From contig JAGUUY010000141.1 of assembly GCA_020063185.1 (NCBI GenBank), positions 1-45,365 on the forward strand: a stretch of 45,365 nucleotides of DNA. Direction: 5' to 3'. Source of the DNA: Bacillota bacterium (GTDB lineage: Bacteria > Bacillota > Desulfotomaculia > Desulfotomaculales > Ammonificaceae). Shown here piece after piece: positions 31,692 through 42,980 of the stretch. The number at the start of each line of letters is the position of its first letter. Position 1 is the first letter of the stretch. The position numbers and the translations under genes were made by a program. The notes under the pieces are model-generated. The model was given only the letters and a program-made list of their open reading frames with translations, was not told the origin of the DNA and did no database searches.

Positions 31692-32192
31692 TTGGACCTG
31701 GGTGTCAACGCCACCCTAGCGGCACAAGTTTTTCATTTCCTTCTCCTGCTCCTGCTGTTGCGGATTTTTGCCTACCGGCCGCTGCTTAGAATCCTGGACG
31801 AGCGGCGGCGGCTGGTGGCGGAACATCTCGCGGCAGCGGAGAGAGACAGGGAAGAAGCTCGCGGCTTACTCCGGCGGCAACAGGAAATGTTCGCGGCAGC
31901 GCGCCGACAGGCCGGCGCCGTCGTGGCACAGGCTGAGAGCGAAGCAGAGCGCCGGACACGGGAAATGCTTGCGCAGGCACGCGTAGAAACCGAGGCTTTA
32001 AAGGCCGGGGCCGCCGCGGCCGTCAACCGTGATAGGGATGAAGCGCATACTGCGATGCGGAAAGAACTGGCCGGACTGGCGCTGGCGGTGACGCGCAAAG
32101 TTATAGGGCAGACGGTCGACCGGAAACAACACCTCCGGCTGGTCACAGAAGCGGTGCGGGAGGTCGACAGGCAGTGGCGGACCCGGAAATAA
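31692..32192 (+). CDS. atpF: ATP synthase Fo subunit b
   Basis: A 166-residue peripheral-stalk subunit: one N-terminal membrane helix (AAQVFHFLLLLLLLRIFAY) and a long charged coiled coil (EHLAAAERDREEARGLLRRQQEM...), which holds F1 against rotation. TTG 31692 is preferred, since AAGGAAGGTGA ends six bases before it. GTG 31683, three codons earlier, is part of that ribosome site. The gene overlaps atpH by 19 bp. Length and pattern are normal for the family. Confidence 0.92.
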   Translation: MDLGVNATLAAQVFHFLLLLLLLRIFAYRPLLRILDERRRLVAEHLAAAERDREEARGLLRRQQEMFAAARRQAGAVVAQAESEAERRTREMLAQARVETEALKAGAAAAVNRDRDEAHTAMRKELAGLALAVTRKVIGQTVDRKQHLRLVTEAVREVDRQWRTRK

Positions 32193-32719
32193 CTTTGTGC
32201 TACAGCCGGGCGATTTTCGCGGCTGCCCGGCAGCTGGGCTTACTGGAAGCCACGGTTGCGGAGTTAACCGCATTCACCGCGGCGCTCGCGGTACATCCCG
32301 AACTTGGTTCCTTCTGGTACGCCCGCCTTCCGGCGGCGAAAAAGGCCGCAGTCGCGACAGCCGCTCTGCAAGACCGGTTATCCGCGCTGACGTTCAACTT
32401 TTTACAGGTGCTCATACGGCGCCGGCGCGAAAGATACCTCCCGTCCGTCACCCGGTCGCTCACAGCCCTGGCGCAGAAAGCCGGCGAGCGCCGGGCCGTC
32501 CTTGTCGTCTCAGCCGTATCCCTGCCGGACGATCTGCGCGGGGAGTTGCGGCGTTTATGCGCCGTGATAACCGGGGCTCAGCCTGAAGTCGAGTTCGCGG
32601 TGGATGCCGATATACTCGGCGGCATCGTCATCCGGACCGGCGGCCTGGTCATCGACGCCAGTGTCAGGGGACGGCTGGACGCCGTCGCCGGGCTTCTTTC
32701 CGGGAAAGTAACGCGGTGA
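32174..32719 (+). CDS. atpH: ATP synthase F1 subunit delta
   Basis: A 181-residue OSCP/delta subunit that joins the b stalk to the alpha subunits. The N-terminal helical domain begins TLCYSRAIFAAARQLG, and the C-terminal part has VEFAVDADILGGIVIRTGGLVIDASVRGRLDAV, the conserved closing motif. The GTG start lies inside the end of atpF with GGGAGG upstream. After its stop come 256 bp of repeat DNA before atpA, an unusual gap for this operon. Confidence 0.92.
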   Translation: MADPEITLCYSRAIFAAARQLGLLEATVAELTAFTAALAVHPELGSFWYARLPAAKKAAVATAALQDRLSALTFNFLQVLIRRRRERYLPSVTRSLTALAQKAGERRAVLVVSAVSLPDDLRGELRRLCAVITGAQPEVEFAVDADILGGIVIRTGGLVIDASVRGRLDAVAGLLSGKVTR

Positions 32720-32766
32720 ACGTTCAACGTGCAACGTTCGAGGTTCAACGTTCAAGGTTCAACGTT
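32717..32766. repeat. Heptamer array, opposite orientation, after atpH
   Basis: Seven units of GTTCAAC/GTGCAAC/GTTCGAG type in 7-nt phase, starting at the atpH stop codon. It is the reverse-complement sense of the GAACGTC arrays found 100 bp further on. Confidence 0.75.
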
Positions 32767-32855
32767 AGAAAGAAACCAACAAGGGAATACATCAAGATCA
32801 GGATTCACGGTTGTATTCAAAATGTAAACGCACCAGAAAGACACCAGTCTGATCT

Positions 32856-32960
32856 GAACGTCGAACGGACCGGTCTCTACACCGTATCAGCTTGTACGTC
32901 GAACGTCGAACGTCGAACGGACCCCGGATTTCATGCCGCATTAGCTTGCACGTCGAACGT
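32856..32960 (+). repeat. Heptamer/core repeat elements C and D, upstream of atpA
   Basis: Two cores in tandem. GAACGTCGAACGGACC, a core ending CCGTATCAGCTTG, three GTCGAAC units, GAACGGACC again, a core ending CGCATTAGCTTG, then CACGTCGAACGT. The element stops 15 bp before ATG 32976, immediately upstream of AAAAGGAG. Confidence 0.85.
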
Positions 32961-32975
32961 AAAAGGAGTCACGCC

Positions 32976-34527
32976 ATGGCCTTAAGGCTGGACGAAATCA
33001 GTTCCATTATCCGGCGGGAGCTAGAGCATTACGAAGCAGGCATAGAGCTAAGCGAGATAGGGACCGTGGTCCGTGTAGGCGACGGGGTGGCTCTGGTTCA
33101 CGGCATGTTAGGCGCAAAGTTCGCCGAACTTGTGGAATTCCCCGGGGGGGTGCTGGGCATCGCGCTTAACCTGGACGACGAAGTTACAGGGTGCGTGATT
33201 CTTGGACCTTTTCACCACATCCAGGAAGGAGATACGGTCAAGCGTACGGGAAGAGCGGTCTCCGTCCCGGTCGGCAGGCGGTTGGCCGGCAGGGTGTTGA
33301 GCCCTGTCGGAACCCCCCTGGACGGGGAGGGCAGCCTTGACGCCGAGTCCTACCGGACGGTGGAACGGTTCGCGCCCAGGGTTACCGCCCGCGCCCCGGT
33401 CGGACGGCCGCTGCAAACCGGGATCAAAGCCGTCGACGCCCTGGTGCCCATCGGCCGCGGGCAAAGGCAGTTGATACTGGGAGACCGCCAGACCGGGAAA
33501 ACGGCTCTCGCCGTCGACGCCATCATCAACCAGAAAACGCACGGCGTGTTGTGCGTTTATGCGGCGGTCGGTCAAAAGGCTTCCGCCGTGGCCCGGGTGG
33601 TAGACAAACTGCGTGCGGAAAAGGCCCTTGAGTATACGGTGGTGGTGGCCGCCACCGCCGCCGACCCGGCGCCGCTGCTGTTCGTAGCCCCTTATGCCGC
33701 CACTGCGATCGCCGAAGCGTTTATGGACGAGGGTAAGGACGTCTTGATTGTTTACGATGATCTGTCCCGCCACGCCACGGCCTACCGTGAAATGTCCCTC
33801 TTGCTGCGGCGGCCGCCGGGGCGCGAAGCTTTTCCCGGCGATATCTTCTACCTGCACTCACGCCTCCTTGAGCGGGCGGCGCAGTTGGACCACACCCGCG
33901 GCGGCGGTTCAATTACCGCGCTGCCCATCATCGAGACCCAGCAGGGAGATATCTCCGCTTACATCCCGACTAATCTGATTTCTATTACGGACGGCCAGGT
34001 ATACCTGGAGGCCGACCTTTTCTACGCGGGCGTACGGCCGGCGGTCAACGTGGGACTGTCTGTCTCTCGTGTCGGCGGCGCGGCGCAGTCAAAGGCCATG
34101 CGTCAGGTTGCCGGGGAGTTGCGCCTCGACCTTGCCAGATATCAGGAGCTTAAGACCTTTGCTCATTTCGGCGCCGAACTCGACCAGGGTACCCGCGCCC
34201 GCCTGGCGCGCGGCGCCCGCCTGGTTGAACTGCTGAAACAAAAGCAGTACCGGCCCTATCCCCTGGAAGAAATGGTCGTCTCGTTGTTTGCGGGCGTCAA
34301 CGGGTATCTGGACGAAATCCCGGTCGCCCTGGCAGGACAATTTGAAGCAGAGCTGCTGACTTTACTGCGGCGGGAGCACAGGGCGCTGGGAGAACGCATC
34401 AGGCGCAGCGCCGAACTGGATGAGGAAGACGAACAACTGCTGCGGCAAATAGTGGCCCAATTGCGCCAGCGTTTTAAAGCCGAACGTGGCATCGACACCG
34501 GTGCGGAAAAGGACGGGGGTCAGGCAG

Positions 34528-34544
<17 letters not shown>
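32976..34544 (+). CDS. atpA: ATP synthase F1 subunit alpha
   Basis: The 522-residue non-catalytic nucleotide-binding subunit. Walker A is GDRQTGKT (169-176), followed by [15 protein letters not shown], the Walker B region [13 protein letters not shown], and [19 protein letters not shown] before the C-terminal helical bundle. The frame is open through the upstream repeats, but ATG 32976 has AAAAGGAGTC at proper spacing and starts the conserved N-terminus ([14 protein letters not shown]). Its stop lies 17 bases inside atpG. Sequence and length are normal. Confidence 0.96.
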
Positions 34545-37231
<2,687 letters not shown>

Positions 37232-37375
37232 TCATCTATCATAACCGCTGGGCCGGTCCCACGTCACGAAAGAATTGCTCCCAAAAACGTGCAAGAGCCC
37301 GGCACCGGGGAAAAACTAAAAAATAAGTTGTTTCTGATCCCAATTCCATCACTGGTCCAGAATTTAAGTTACTTA

Positions 37376-37447
37376 ATTCTGACTTCTGGCTTCTGTATTC
37401 TGTATTTTACTTTCTATTCTGGCTTCTGACTCCTGACTTCTGGATGC
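37376..37447. repeat. TTCTGAC-type heptamer array after atpC
   Basis: About ten units (TTCTGAC, TTCTGGC, TTCTGTA, TTCTATT, TTCTGGA variants) in 7-nt phase, directly followed by the GAACGTC-type element E. The stretch 37232-37375 before it shows no gene. Confidence 0.75.
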
Positions 37448-37448
37448 T

Positions 37449-37515
37449 TAACGTCGAACGCTGAACGGACCTCGAAGGTCCATCCGTATGAGCTTGAACG
37501 TTGAACATCTAAACG
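37449..37515 (+). repeat. Heptamer/core repeat element E, upstream of the flavoprotein gene
   Basis: AACGTCGAACGCTGAAC, then a perfect hairpin GGACC-TCGAA-GGTCC, CCGTATGAGCTTG, and GAACGTTGAACATC. It ends 15 bp before ATG 37530. Confidence 0.85.
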
Positions 37516-37529
37516 AAAGAAGGATGCTC

Positions 37530-38678
37530 ATGCACCAGGTCATCATCGTCGGCGCGGGGCCCGCCGGGGCTCACCTTGCGTATCTGTTGTCCCGCGAAGG
37601 AATCAGCGTACTTATTCTGGAAAAAGAGCGTCTCCCGCGCTACAAATCGTGCGCCGGGGGGGTGGCGGTTAAGGCGTGCAGGCTCCTCGACTACAGTATT
37701 GACCCTGTGGTTGAGGACACAATCCGCACGGTTGTTTTAACCCACCACCCGGGCCGGTCTGTTACGATTACCCGCGACCGCCCTATCGTGCATACGGTAA
37801 GCAGAAAACGGTTCGATTCGTTACTGGTGGAAAAAGCGAAGGCGGCGGGAGTGGAAGTCCGGGAAGGAGTCCGGGTGAGCAGGGTTCAAGTTAACGACAC
37901 AAGCGTGTCCGTCCATGCCGATAACATCATCTGGCCCGGACAGATACTTGTCGGCGCCGATGGTGCGCTCAGTGTAGTGGCGCGGACCCTCGGCCTGGCG
38001 CGAAGGAAGAAGGCCGCCGTTACCCTCGCGAAAGAAGTAGAAGTATCGGTAGAAAGGCTGACGCAAAACAGGGGTATTGCAAAGGTCCAGTATGGATCGG
38101 CCCCCGGGGTTTTCACATGGGTCTTCCCCAAAGCCGACCGCCTGTCGCTTGGCGCCGGTACGCTGGCGCCTCAATTCAAGGGACTGCATAATTTCCTGGA
38201 GGACGTAATCCGGGCGGAGGGCGTCGCGGAGCAGGCTGCCGCGTCGAGAACGCATGGATGGACGATCCCTTATAACCCGAGACCGGACCTCCTGAACTGC
38301 AACCGGGCCCTGGTGGTCGGCGACGCCGCCGGACTTGCCGACCCCCTCACCGGCGAAGGCATTCACGCCGCCCTGGTCAGCGCGCGCCTGGCGGCGGAAG
38401 TAATTGTTGAACAGATAAAAAAATCCGCCCCGAACCTGCGGCATTATACCGGCCTGGTGCGCGAGCGAATGGGGCCGGAAATGCTCACCGCCTATCGTAT
38501 CGCCCGCCTGGTTTACTCCGCTCCGGGCCTGTTTCACCGCCTGATGCAACACTACTCCGAACTGGCCACCGGCTTCGTCGAACTGGTTGCGGGGGACATA
38601 ACCTATCATCAGTTTTTCAGATGCTGTATGTACCGGTTGCCGTTAACTTTTTTACGCGCGGTCCTCGACAGGGCCTAA
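37530..38678 (+). CDS. Geranylgeranyl-reductase-family FAD-dependent oxidoreductase
   Basis: A 382-residue flavoprotein. The N-terminal FAD-binding motif is VIIVGAGPAGAHLAYLLSREG with the ribose glutamate in LILEKE, followed by RYKSCAGGV (the conserved cysteine region of this family), VGADGALSVVARTLG, and the second FAD motif ALVVGDAAGLADPLTGEGIHAAL. Relatives reduce prenyl chains in archaeal lipids, chlorophyll or menaquinone; many bacterial members have no assigned substrate. ATG 37530 follows GAAGGATG; earlier in-frame starts fall in the repeat element. It is monocistronic as far as can be seen. Confidence 0.85.
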   Translation: MHQVIIVGAGPAGAHLAYLLSREGISVLILEKERLPRYKSCAGGVAVKACRLLDYSIDPVVEDTIRTVVLTHHPGRSVTITRDRPIVHTVSRKRFDSLLVEKAKAAGVEVREGVRVSRVQVNDTSVSVHADNIIWPGQILVGADGALSVVARTLGLARRKKAAVTLAKEVEVSVERLTQNRGIAKVQYGSAPGVFTWVFPKADRLSLGAGTLAPQFKGLHNFLEDVIRAEGVAEQAAASRTHGWTIPYNPRPDLLNCNRALVVGDAAGLADPLTGEGIHAALVSARLAAEVIVEQIKKSAPNLRHYTGLVRERMGPEMLTAYRIARLVYSAPGLFHRLMQHYSELATGFVELVAGDITYHQFFRCCMYRLPLTFLRAVLDRA

Positions 38679-38838
38679 AAAACACCCCCCTTCTAAAAGA
38701 AATGCAGCGTTTTTGTGAGGCCTGTGAGGTATAAGTTCACCAGTGCCAGTATAGGATTCAAATTGAAATCATATGTTCGGGAAAGCTGAACCGGTCAGCA
38801 GTCAGCAGTTCCTGAAAATAAGTTCTGGGTTAAGAAAG

Positions 38839-39098
38839 GCCGCTGCCGATTGTCCCCAAGGAGCGCTCTGTGGAAGGCCGGTAACGCGGACACGGCGCAG
38901 GCGCGGCTAAGCGAACAGGCTTCGTGGATGGGCCGGAAAGCACCACAATTAAAACTAAGCAATCTTACAAATGTACCACCTGCAACGTAGGGTTATCATA
39001 GCAAGCCCTTAGGAGCGAAGCCGCTGTTCGCTCCGAGCCAAGCCGATGTCGCGTCGGCCTGGAGCACAGCGATCCGGGGGACAACGGCAGTAAAAGCC
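38839..39098 (+). repeat. Two-block interspersed element, copy 1
   Basis: Block A (38839-38920) ends GGCTAAGCGAACAGGC; block B (39017-39098) contains TTCGCTCCGAG and AGCCGATGTCGCGTCGGC. Both match the inverted copy at 43975-44231, with exact runs of 16, 11 and 18 bases, while the 96 nt between them do not match. An 8-bp hairpin GGAGCGAA-GCCGCTG-TTCGCTCC (39012-39034) and the small hairpin GCCGA-TCGGC suggest a folded RNA or DNA. Confidence 0.75.
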
Positions 39099-39138
39099 AT
39101 TTTCATTTTTCTGATGGTGCCGCGTAGCGGCATGTACG

Positions 39139-39169
39139 TCTGGATTCTGGATTCTGACTTCTGACTTCT
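39139..39169. repeat. TTCTGAC-type heptamer array before ytrH
   Basis: Four to five units: TCTGGAT, TCTGGAT, TCTGACT, TCTGACT, ending 50 bp before the ytrH start. Confidence 0.7.
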
Positions 39170-39218
39170 TAACCTTAACCCGTGTCCTACGATTGAGGTT
39201 AAAGGGAGTGCTTAGGTC

Positions 39219-39545
39219 TTGGACGGACTCGGCCAGCGCCTGGTTGTCATCTTCTTTACCGCCGGCGGCGTGCTTATCGGCGCGGCCCTGGCCGGGGCGC
39301 TTGGCGCCGCGCTGACCGGACAGCCGTGCATAAGCACCATGATGCGGCTTGCCCGGGAGGTTAAAATTTGGGCGATCGTCGCGGCAATCGGCGGCTCTTT
39401 CTCTACTTTTGAGATTTTCGAGTCCGGCCTGTTCCGCGGCGAAGTGTCCGCTGTCGTCAAACAGCTTCTCTACGTCCTGGCCAGTCTGGCCGGCGCACAA
39501 GCGGCCTATTACCTCATTCTGACGTTGGGCGGCGGGTACGAGTGA
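39219..39545 (+). CDS. ytrH: YtrH-like sporulation membrane protein
   Basis: A 108-residue membrane protein with three hydrophobic segments (VVIFFTAGGVLIGAALAGALGAAL, VKIWAIVAAIGGSF and LLYVLASLAGAQAAYYLIL), matching the YtrH family in length and layout. In Bacillus subtilis ytrH and ytrI are sigma-E-controlled genes of the mother cell needed for efficient sporulation. Here the following gene looks like ytrI, which supports the call. TTG start, with AAAGGGAG about ten bases upstream. The stop overlaps the next start (GTGA). Confidence 0.75.
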   Translation: MDGLGQRLVVIFFTAGGVLIGAALAGALGAALTGQPCISTMMRLAREVKIWAIVAAIGGSFSTFEIFESGLFRGEVSAVVKQLLYVLASLAGAQAAYYLILTLGGGYE

Positions 39546-40027
39546 AGCGCAATCTGCTACGTTATTGCGCCTTTTTTACCTTGGGAATTCTCGCCGGGTC
39601 GATAGCGATGACCTGGCTCCTGGGCCGGGACATCGAACGCCTTACATACAAAACCCGCACCCAGCAGGAAGAGCTCACCGAAACAAGACAACAACTCAGT
39701 GAGCTGAAGGCGAGCCTGGAAGCGGCCAGGCAAAAACCCTATGTTCGAGGAATCGATGCCCGGATCAGACTGGCGGGGGAGCTAACCGATATCGAAGAGC
39801 AAGGGGTTCGCATAGAGCTTGAAAAAGAGGTCAAAGAACGCTTGCAACCAATCATGGACCAGGAGCTTGCCACGCTGAACTACTGGCTGATACCGGGCAT
39901 GGTCAACGGACGCGTGGCGGAAGTTGAAGGCAAGCAGTTCGAGCTGCACGTGGAGACGATCGTCGTCGCCGAAATCCTGGGCCTGACTGTACGGGCCAGG
40001 TTCAAACCGCCGAAACCTGTCCTGTAA
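39542..40027 (+). CDS. ytrI: YtrI-like sporulation membrane protein
   Basis: A 161-residue protein with one N-terminal membrane segment (YCAFFTLGILAGSIAMTWLLG), a coiled coil (EELTETRQQLSELKASLEAA), and a C-terminal alpha/beta domain (LAGELTDIEEQGVRIELEKEVKERL...). This order fits YtrI. GTG 39542 overlaps the ytrH stop, so the two proteins are coupled and probably form a complex in the forespore-surrounding membrane. Confidence 0.7.
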   Translation: MKRNLLRYCAFFTLGILAGSIAMTWLLGRDIERLTYKTRTQQEELTETRQQLSELKASLEAARQKPYVRGIDARIRLAGELTDIEEQGVRIELEKEVKERLQPIMDQELATLNYWLIPGMVNGRVAEVEGKQFELHVETIVVAEILGLTVRARFKPPKPVL

Positions 40028-40147
40028 ACGCACTGCTACCGTTTCCCGGCCCAGGAAGGCGCTGTTTGGGTCCGCAAGAAAAAGCATCAGCGACCCGGTG
40101 TTTAAAAACCCCTTCTTCCTTACCGTGCAGTTGTTACAAACGCACTA

Positions 40148-41722
40148 TTATTTAGTGCCGCCTCTTATCGGGCGGCGGCGGTTGGAGGGCTTGTCAGTCC
40201 GGTTATGGCGGCGGCCGCGCCCGGTCTTGAACAAACCGGCGGCTTGATCGGCCAGCTCGGCGGGTACCTCGACGTAAGTATGGTCCTCCAAGATTTTGAT
40301 GTTGCCGATGTCCCTGCGGGCGATCCCCACCGCTTCCAAGCGGTGGAGAAGATCCCTTACCTGAACACCGTCAACCCGACCGAGAGGCACCCTTACGGTT
40401 AATCTTTCAGGACGGGCTTCCTGGAGTTCTGTCCTTTCCAGGTTGCGGCCTTCCTGGTCCAGTGACCGCAGAAGAGTGGCGACAAGATCGGTCGAATCGT
40501 GCTCTTCCAGTAGTTCCGCGGCCAGGGAACGGTATTCTCCCGACGGCTCTTCCAGGGCCGAAACAACCCGACGGGCGAGTTGCTGCTGGCGCCTTTCAAT
40601 GGTTTCGCTGAGGGTAGGCAGCGCGCAGCGCCTGATGCGCTTGTTTATCATGCGTTCGATAAAGCGCAGTTGGCGCACCTCACGCGGCGTGACGAGTGTA
40701 ATGGCGGTCCCTTCACGGCCCGCGCGCCCGGTGCGCCCGATACGGTTCACGTAACTGTCCGGGTCTTGCGGGATATCGTAATTAATTACGTAGGATACGT
40801 GACTTATGTCCAGTCCCCGCGCAGCCACGTCGCTGGCCACCAGCAATTCGAAACTGCCGGCGCGGAAACGGGTCATAACGCTGTCGCGCTCCCGCTGTGA
40901 AAGGTCCCCGTGGATCGCTTCGGCCTCGTAACCGCGGACACGCAGGTTCTCCGCCAGATCGTCCGCGCCACGCTTGGTGCGGCAGAAAACCAGGGCGCTG
41001 GCGGGGTTTTCAACGTCCAGAATGCGGCAGAGAGACTCCACTTTCTGGTTAGGGTTCACCTCGTAATAGCGCTGCTCAATGAGCGGCGCGGTGACTTCCA
41101 GCCGACGAATCGCCACCTCTTCCGGTTCGTTTAAAAAGCTGCGCGCCAGATCGGCTATCGGCGGGGCCATGGTTGCCGAGAAGAGCATGGTCTGTCGTTC
41201 GCCCGGACAACGGGACAGGATACTGTCTATGTCCTCCCTGAAACCCATGTCCAGCATCTCGTCCGCCTCATCCAGGACCACAAACCGAAGATGTTCAAGG
41301 GAAAGGGTGCCGCGCTGCAGGTGGTCCAGCAGGCGGCCGGGAGTCCCAACCACCAATTCGGGCCTGTTGTACAAAGCCCGAATCTGCAGGTTGATCGATT
41401 GCCCGCCGTAAACGGGAAGGGCCCGGATTCTCAGGTAGCGCCCGAAGTTTGTGAGGTCCATAGCTACTTGAACCGCTAACTCCCGGGTGGGACAGATGAT
41501 GAGCGCCTGGAGGCCGCCGCGGGGAACTATCTTGTTAAGAATCGGCAAGCCGAAAGCGGCGGTTTTACCGGTGCCGGTCTGGGCCTGCCCGAGAATATCA
41601 CACCCGCTGAGGGCCACCGGAATGGCTTTCTCCTGGATCGGCGTCGGACTTTCGAAGCCCAGGTCATTGACCGCGCGCAACAGTTCCGGCTTTAATCCAA
41701 GTTCTTCAAATGAGCGTGTCAT
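40148..41722 (-). CDS. DEAD-box ATP-dependent RNA helicase with DbpA-type RNA-binding domain
   Basis: A 524-residue helicase with all core motifs: the Q motif (FESPTPIQ), AQTGTGKT, PTRELA, GTPGR, DEAD, SAT, SDVAARGLDI. Motif VI reads YVNRIGRTGRAG, with N326 where nearly all family members have histidine. The C-terminus (about residues 440-500, ending LEDHTYVEVPAELAD) is a DbpA-type RNA-binding domain, followed by a basic arginine-rich tail. Members act in ribosome assembly and cold adaptation. ATG 41722 has AAGGAG upstream. The gene is monocistronic. Confidence 0.93.
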   Translation of the reverse strand: MTRSFEELGLKPELLRAVNDLGFESPTPIQEKAIPVALSGCDILGQAQTGTGKTAAFGLPILNKIVPRGGLQALIICPTRELAVQVAMDLTNFGRYLRIRALPVYGGQSINLQIRALYNRPELVVGTPGRLLDHLQRGTLSLEHLRFVVLDEADEMLDMGFREDIDSILSRCPGERQTMLFSATMAPPIADLARSFLNEPEEVAIRRLEVTAPLIEQRYYEVNPNQKVESLCRILDVENPASALVFCRTKRGADDLAENLRVRGYEAEAIHGDLSQRERDSVMTRFRAGSFELLVASDVAARGLDISHVSYVINYDIPQDPDSYVNRIGRTGRAGREGTAITLVTPREVRQLRFIERMINKRIRRCALPTLSETIERRQQQLARRVVSALEEPSGEYRSLAAELLEEHDSTDLVATLLRSLDQEGRNLERTELQEARPERLTVRVPLGRVDGVQVRDLLHRLEAVGIARRDIGNIKILEDHTYVEVPAELADQAAGLFKTGRGRRHNRTDKPSNRRRPIRGGTK

Positions 41723-41753
41723 CTTTCTCCTTGTCCATATTTAATAGTTTTAA

Positions 41754-41766
41754 ATGATATTATCAT
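41754..41766. promoter_or_regulatory. AT-rich palindrome upstream of the helicase gene
   Basis: ATGATA-T-TATCAT, 32 bp upstream of the helicase ATG in an AT-rich stretch that also offers GATAAT as a minus-strand -10 box. It may be an operator or part of a promoter; no good -35 box was found. Confidence 0.3.
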
Positions 41767-41878
41767 ATTTTGCGTCAGTCTTACAGGTTGTAGTGGAGAA
41801 TTTAGGTTTTTGGGACGTAGGTATGCAAAGGAATCAAGCGTGAAATCTTGGCCCACTGCTTTTCATCCGGCAGAATTG

Positions 41879-42337
41879 TTAATCTGAGTGCAGGGGCTGC
41901 CGGCGCTGCTCCGGCAGGTACTGCAGGATAAGGCCGGTAATCAACCCCCAAAGAAGCGATAAAACCAGGGACGCCACTACCATCGACGGGGGTAGGGTGC
42001 TAAAGACCCTGGGAACAACGGCAGGAATGAAGCTAACGTGCACTATCCATAATACTCCCCCTGTACCCAACCCCTTCAGCCAGGCGTGGTCCCGGCCTGT
42101 CCAACTGAGGACAAAGGCTATAATGACTGCCGCAAACCAACCTGTAGCAATATCCGCGAATGCGCCCATAGTCAGCGCGAGAGCAGTCACCGGCGTCCCC
42201 GGCGGCATTACCAATACCGCTGAATAATGCGTCAGCGTGGATGGTACGACGCCCGTTAAGAAAAGCGCCAAGTTGATAATTGTGTAAACAGCGGCTGCGG
42301 TTACCCCGGCAATCAGACCGCGGAGGATTATGTCCAT
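41879..42337 (-). CDS. Four-TM membrane protein, unknown function (paralogue 1)
   Basis: A 152-residue hydrophobic protein with four predicted membrane segments (about residues 5-28, 58-80, 88-108 and 120-142). It resembles the divergent neighbour at 42534-42980: both start with a charged residue plus G-x-x-AGxxA, have a lysine-leucine-leucine-glycine turn (WLKGLGTGGVLWI versus LLKGLFFGIALWV), and end with LLWGLITGLIL versus LIYGLITAYVL. No family with known function is recognised. The C-terminus is short and basic. Confidence 0.65.
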   Translation of the reverse strand: MDIILRGLIAGVTAAAVYTIINLALFLTGVVPSTLTHYSAVLVMPPGTPVTALALTMGAFADIATGWFAAVIIAFVLSWTGRDHAWLKGLGTGGVLWIVHVSFIPAVVPRVFSTLPPSMVVASLVLSLLWGLITGLILQYLPEQRRQPLHSD

Positions 42338-42533
42338 GAAACCGGCCGGATTCCCAAATTCAGGATTATTGCGGCCGCGCGGAAATCCGACTGCTCACCT
42401 CTCATGTAGTTTGGCCGGGTGGAGTTAATGAAATGCAGTTCCAGAGCACAATATGGATACCGCCTTTGCGGCATAAAACGTTTTCCGTTTCCGCAAGCTA
42501 AATCTAACAGCAAACAAAGGGGTTAATTCTTGC

Positions 42534-42980
42534 ATGCAGGACAGAATGGTCGCCGGCGGTACGGCAGGAGCAATAGGGGCTTCGGTTCAATTTGTCTTTA
42601 GTTTGGGAGTAAAAGCACTTGGGCTCGCACAGACTATATATGTAGACTTTGCCCGTTCACTCATCATGTTCAAAGACTACAAGGGACCGTTGGCTTTCGT
42701 GATGGGGTTCGTCACGCACGTCAGTATAGGGCTGGTGTTTGGCATGGTATTCGCCTATTTTCTCTCCAAGTTTACCAGTAAGTATTATCTTTTGAAGGGT
42801 CTTTTTTTCGGCATAGCCCTGTGGGTATTTCTGATGGCTTTCGGCACCGCAAGCAGGTTGCCGGCATTTACCGCCGTTCCACCCAATTCGGCTCTTGAGA
42901 CTCTGGTGGGATCACTGATATACGGCCTGATTACCGCCTACGTTTTGAGCCTGTTCGACCGAAGAACCTCCTTGTTGTAG
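42534..42980 (+). CDS. Four-TM membrane protein, unknown function (paralogue 2)
   Basis: A 148-residue protein with four membrane segments, similar in layout and in short motifs to the divergent gene at 41879-42337. Differences are concentrated in the first extracytoplasmic loop. AAGGGG lies about 13 bases before ATG 42534, a little far; no better start was found. The two genes share the 196-bp region between them and may be co-regulated. Function unknown. Confidence 0.65.
   Translation: MQDRMVAGGTAGAIGASVQFVFSLGVKALGLAQTIYVDFARSLIMFKDYKGPLAFVMGFVTHVSIGLVFGMVFAYFLSKFTSKYYLLKGLFFGIALWVFLMAFGTASRLPAFTAVPPNSALETLVGSLIYGLITAYVLSLFDRRTSLL

Larger units (their letters stand above)
38679..39218. 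other. Intergenic region with two-block repeat copy 1
   Basis: About 540 bp without a gene. It contains GTCAGCA heptamers (38796-38812), the two-block repeat (38839-39098), the TTCTGAC array (39139-39169), and a TTAACC/GGTTAA pair before the ytrH ribosome site. Confidence 0.7.

Noticed and set aside
32892-32975. N-terminal extension of AtpA through the repeat element
   Set aside because: The frame is open by chance through the repeats; the normal alpha N-terminus and a good ribosome site begin at ATG 32976.
38839-39098. Attachment site or integron attC
   Set aside because: No integrase, no cassette genes and no attC-like end motifs are visible.
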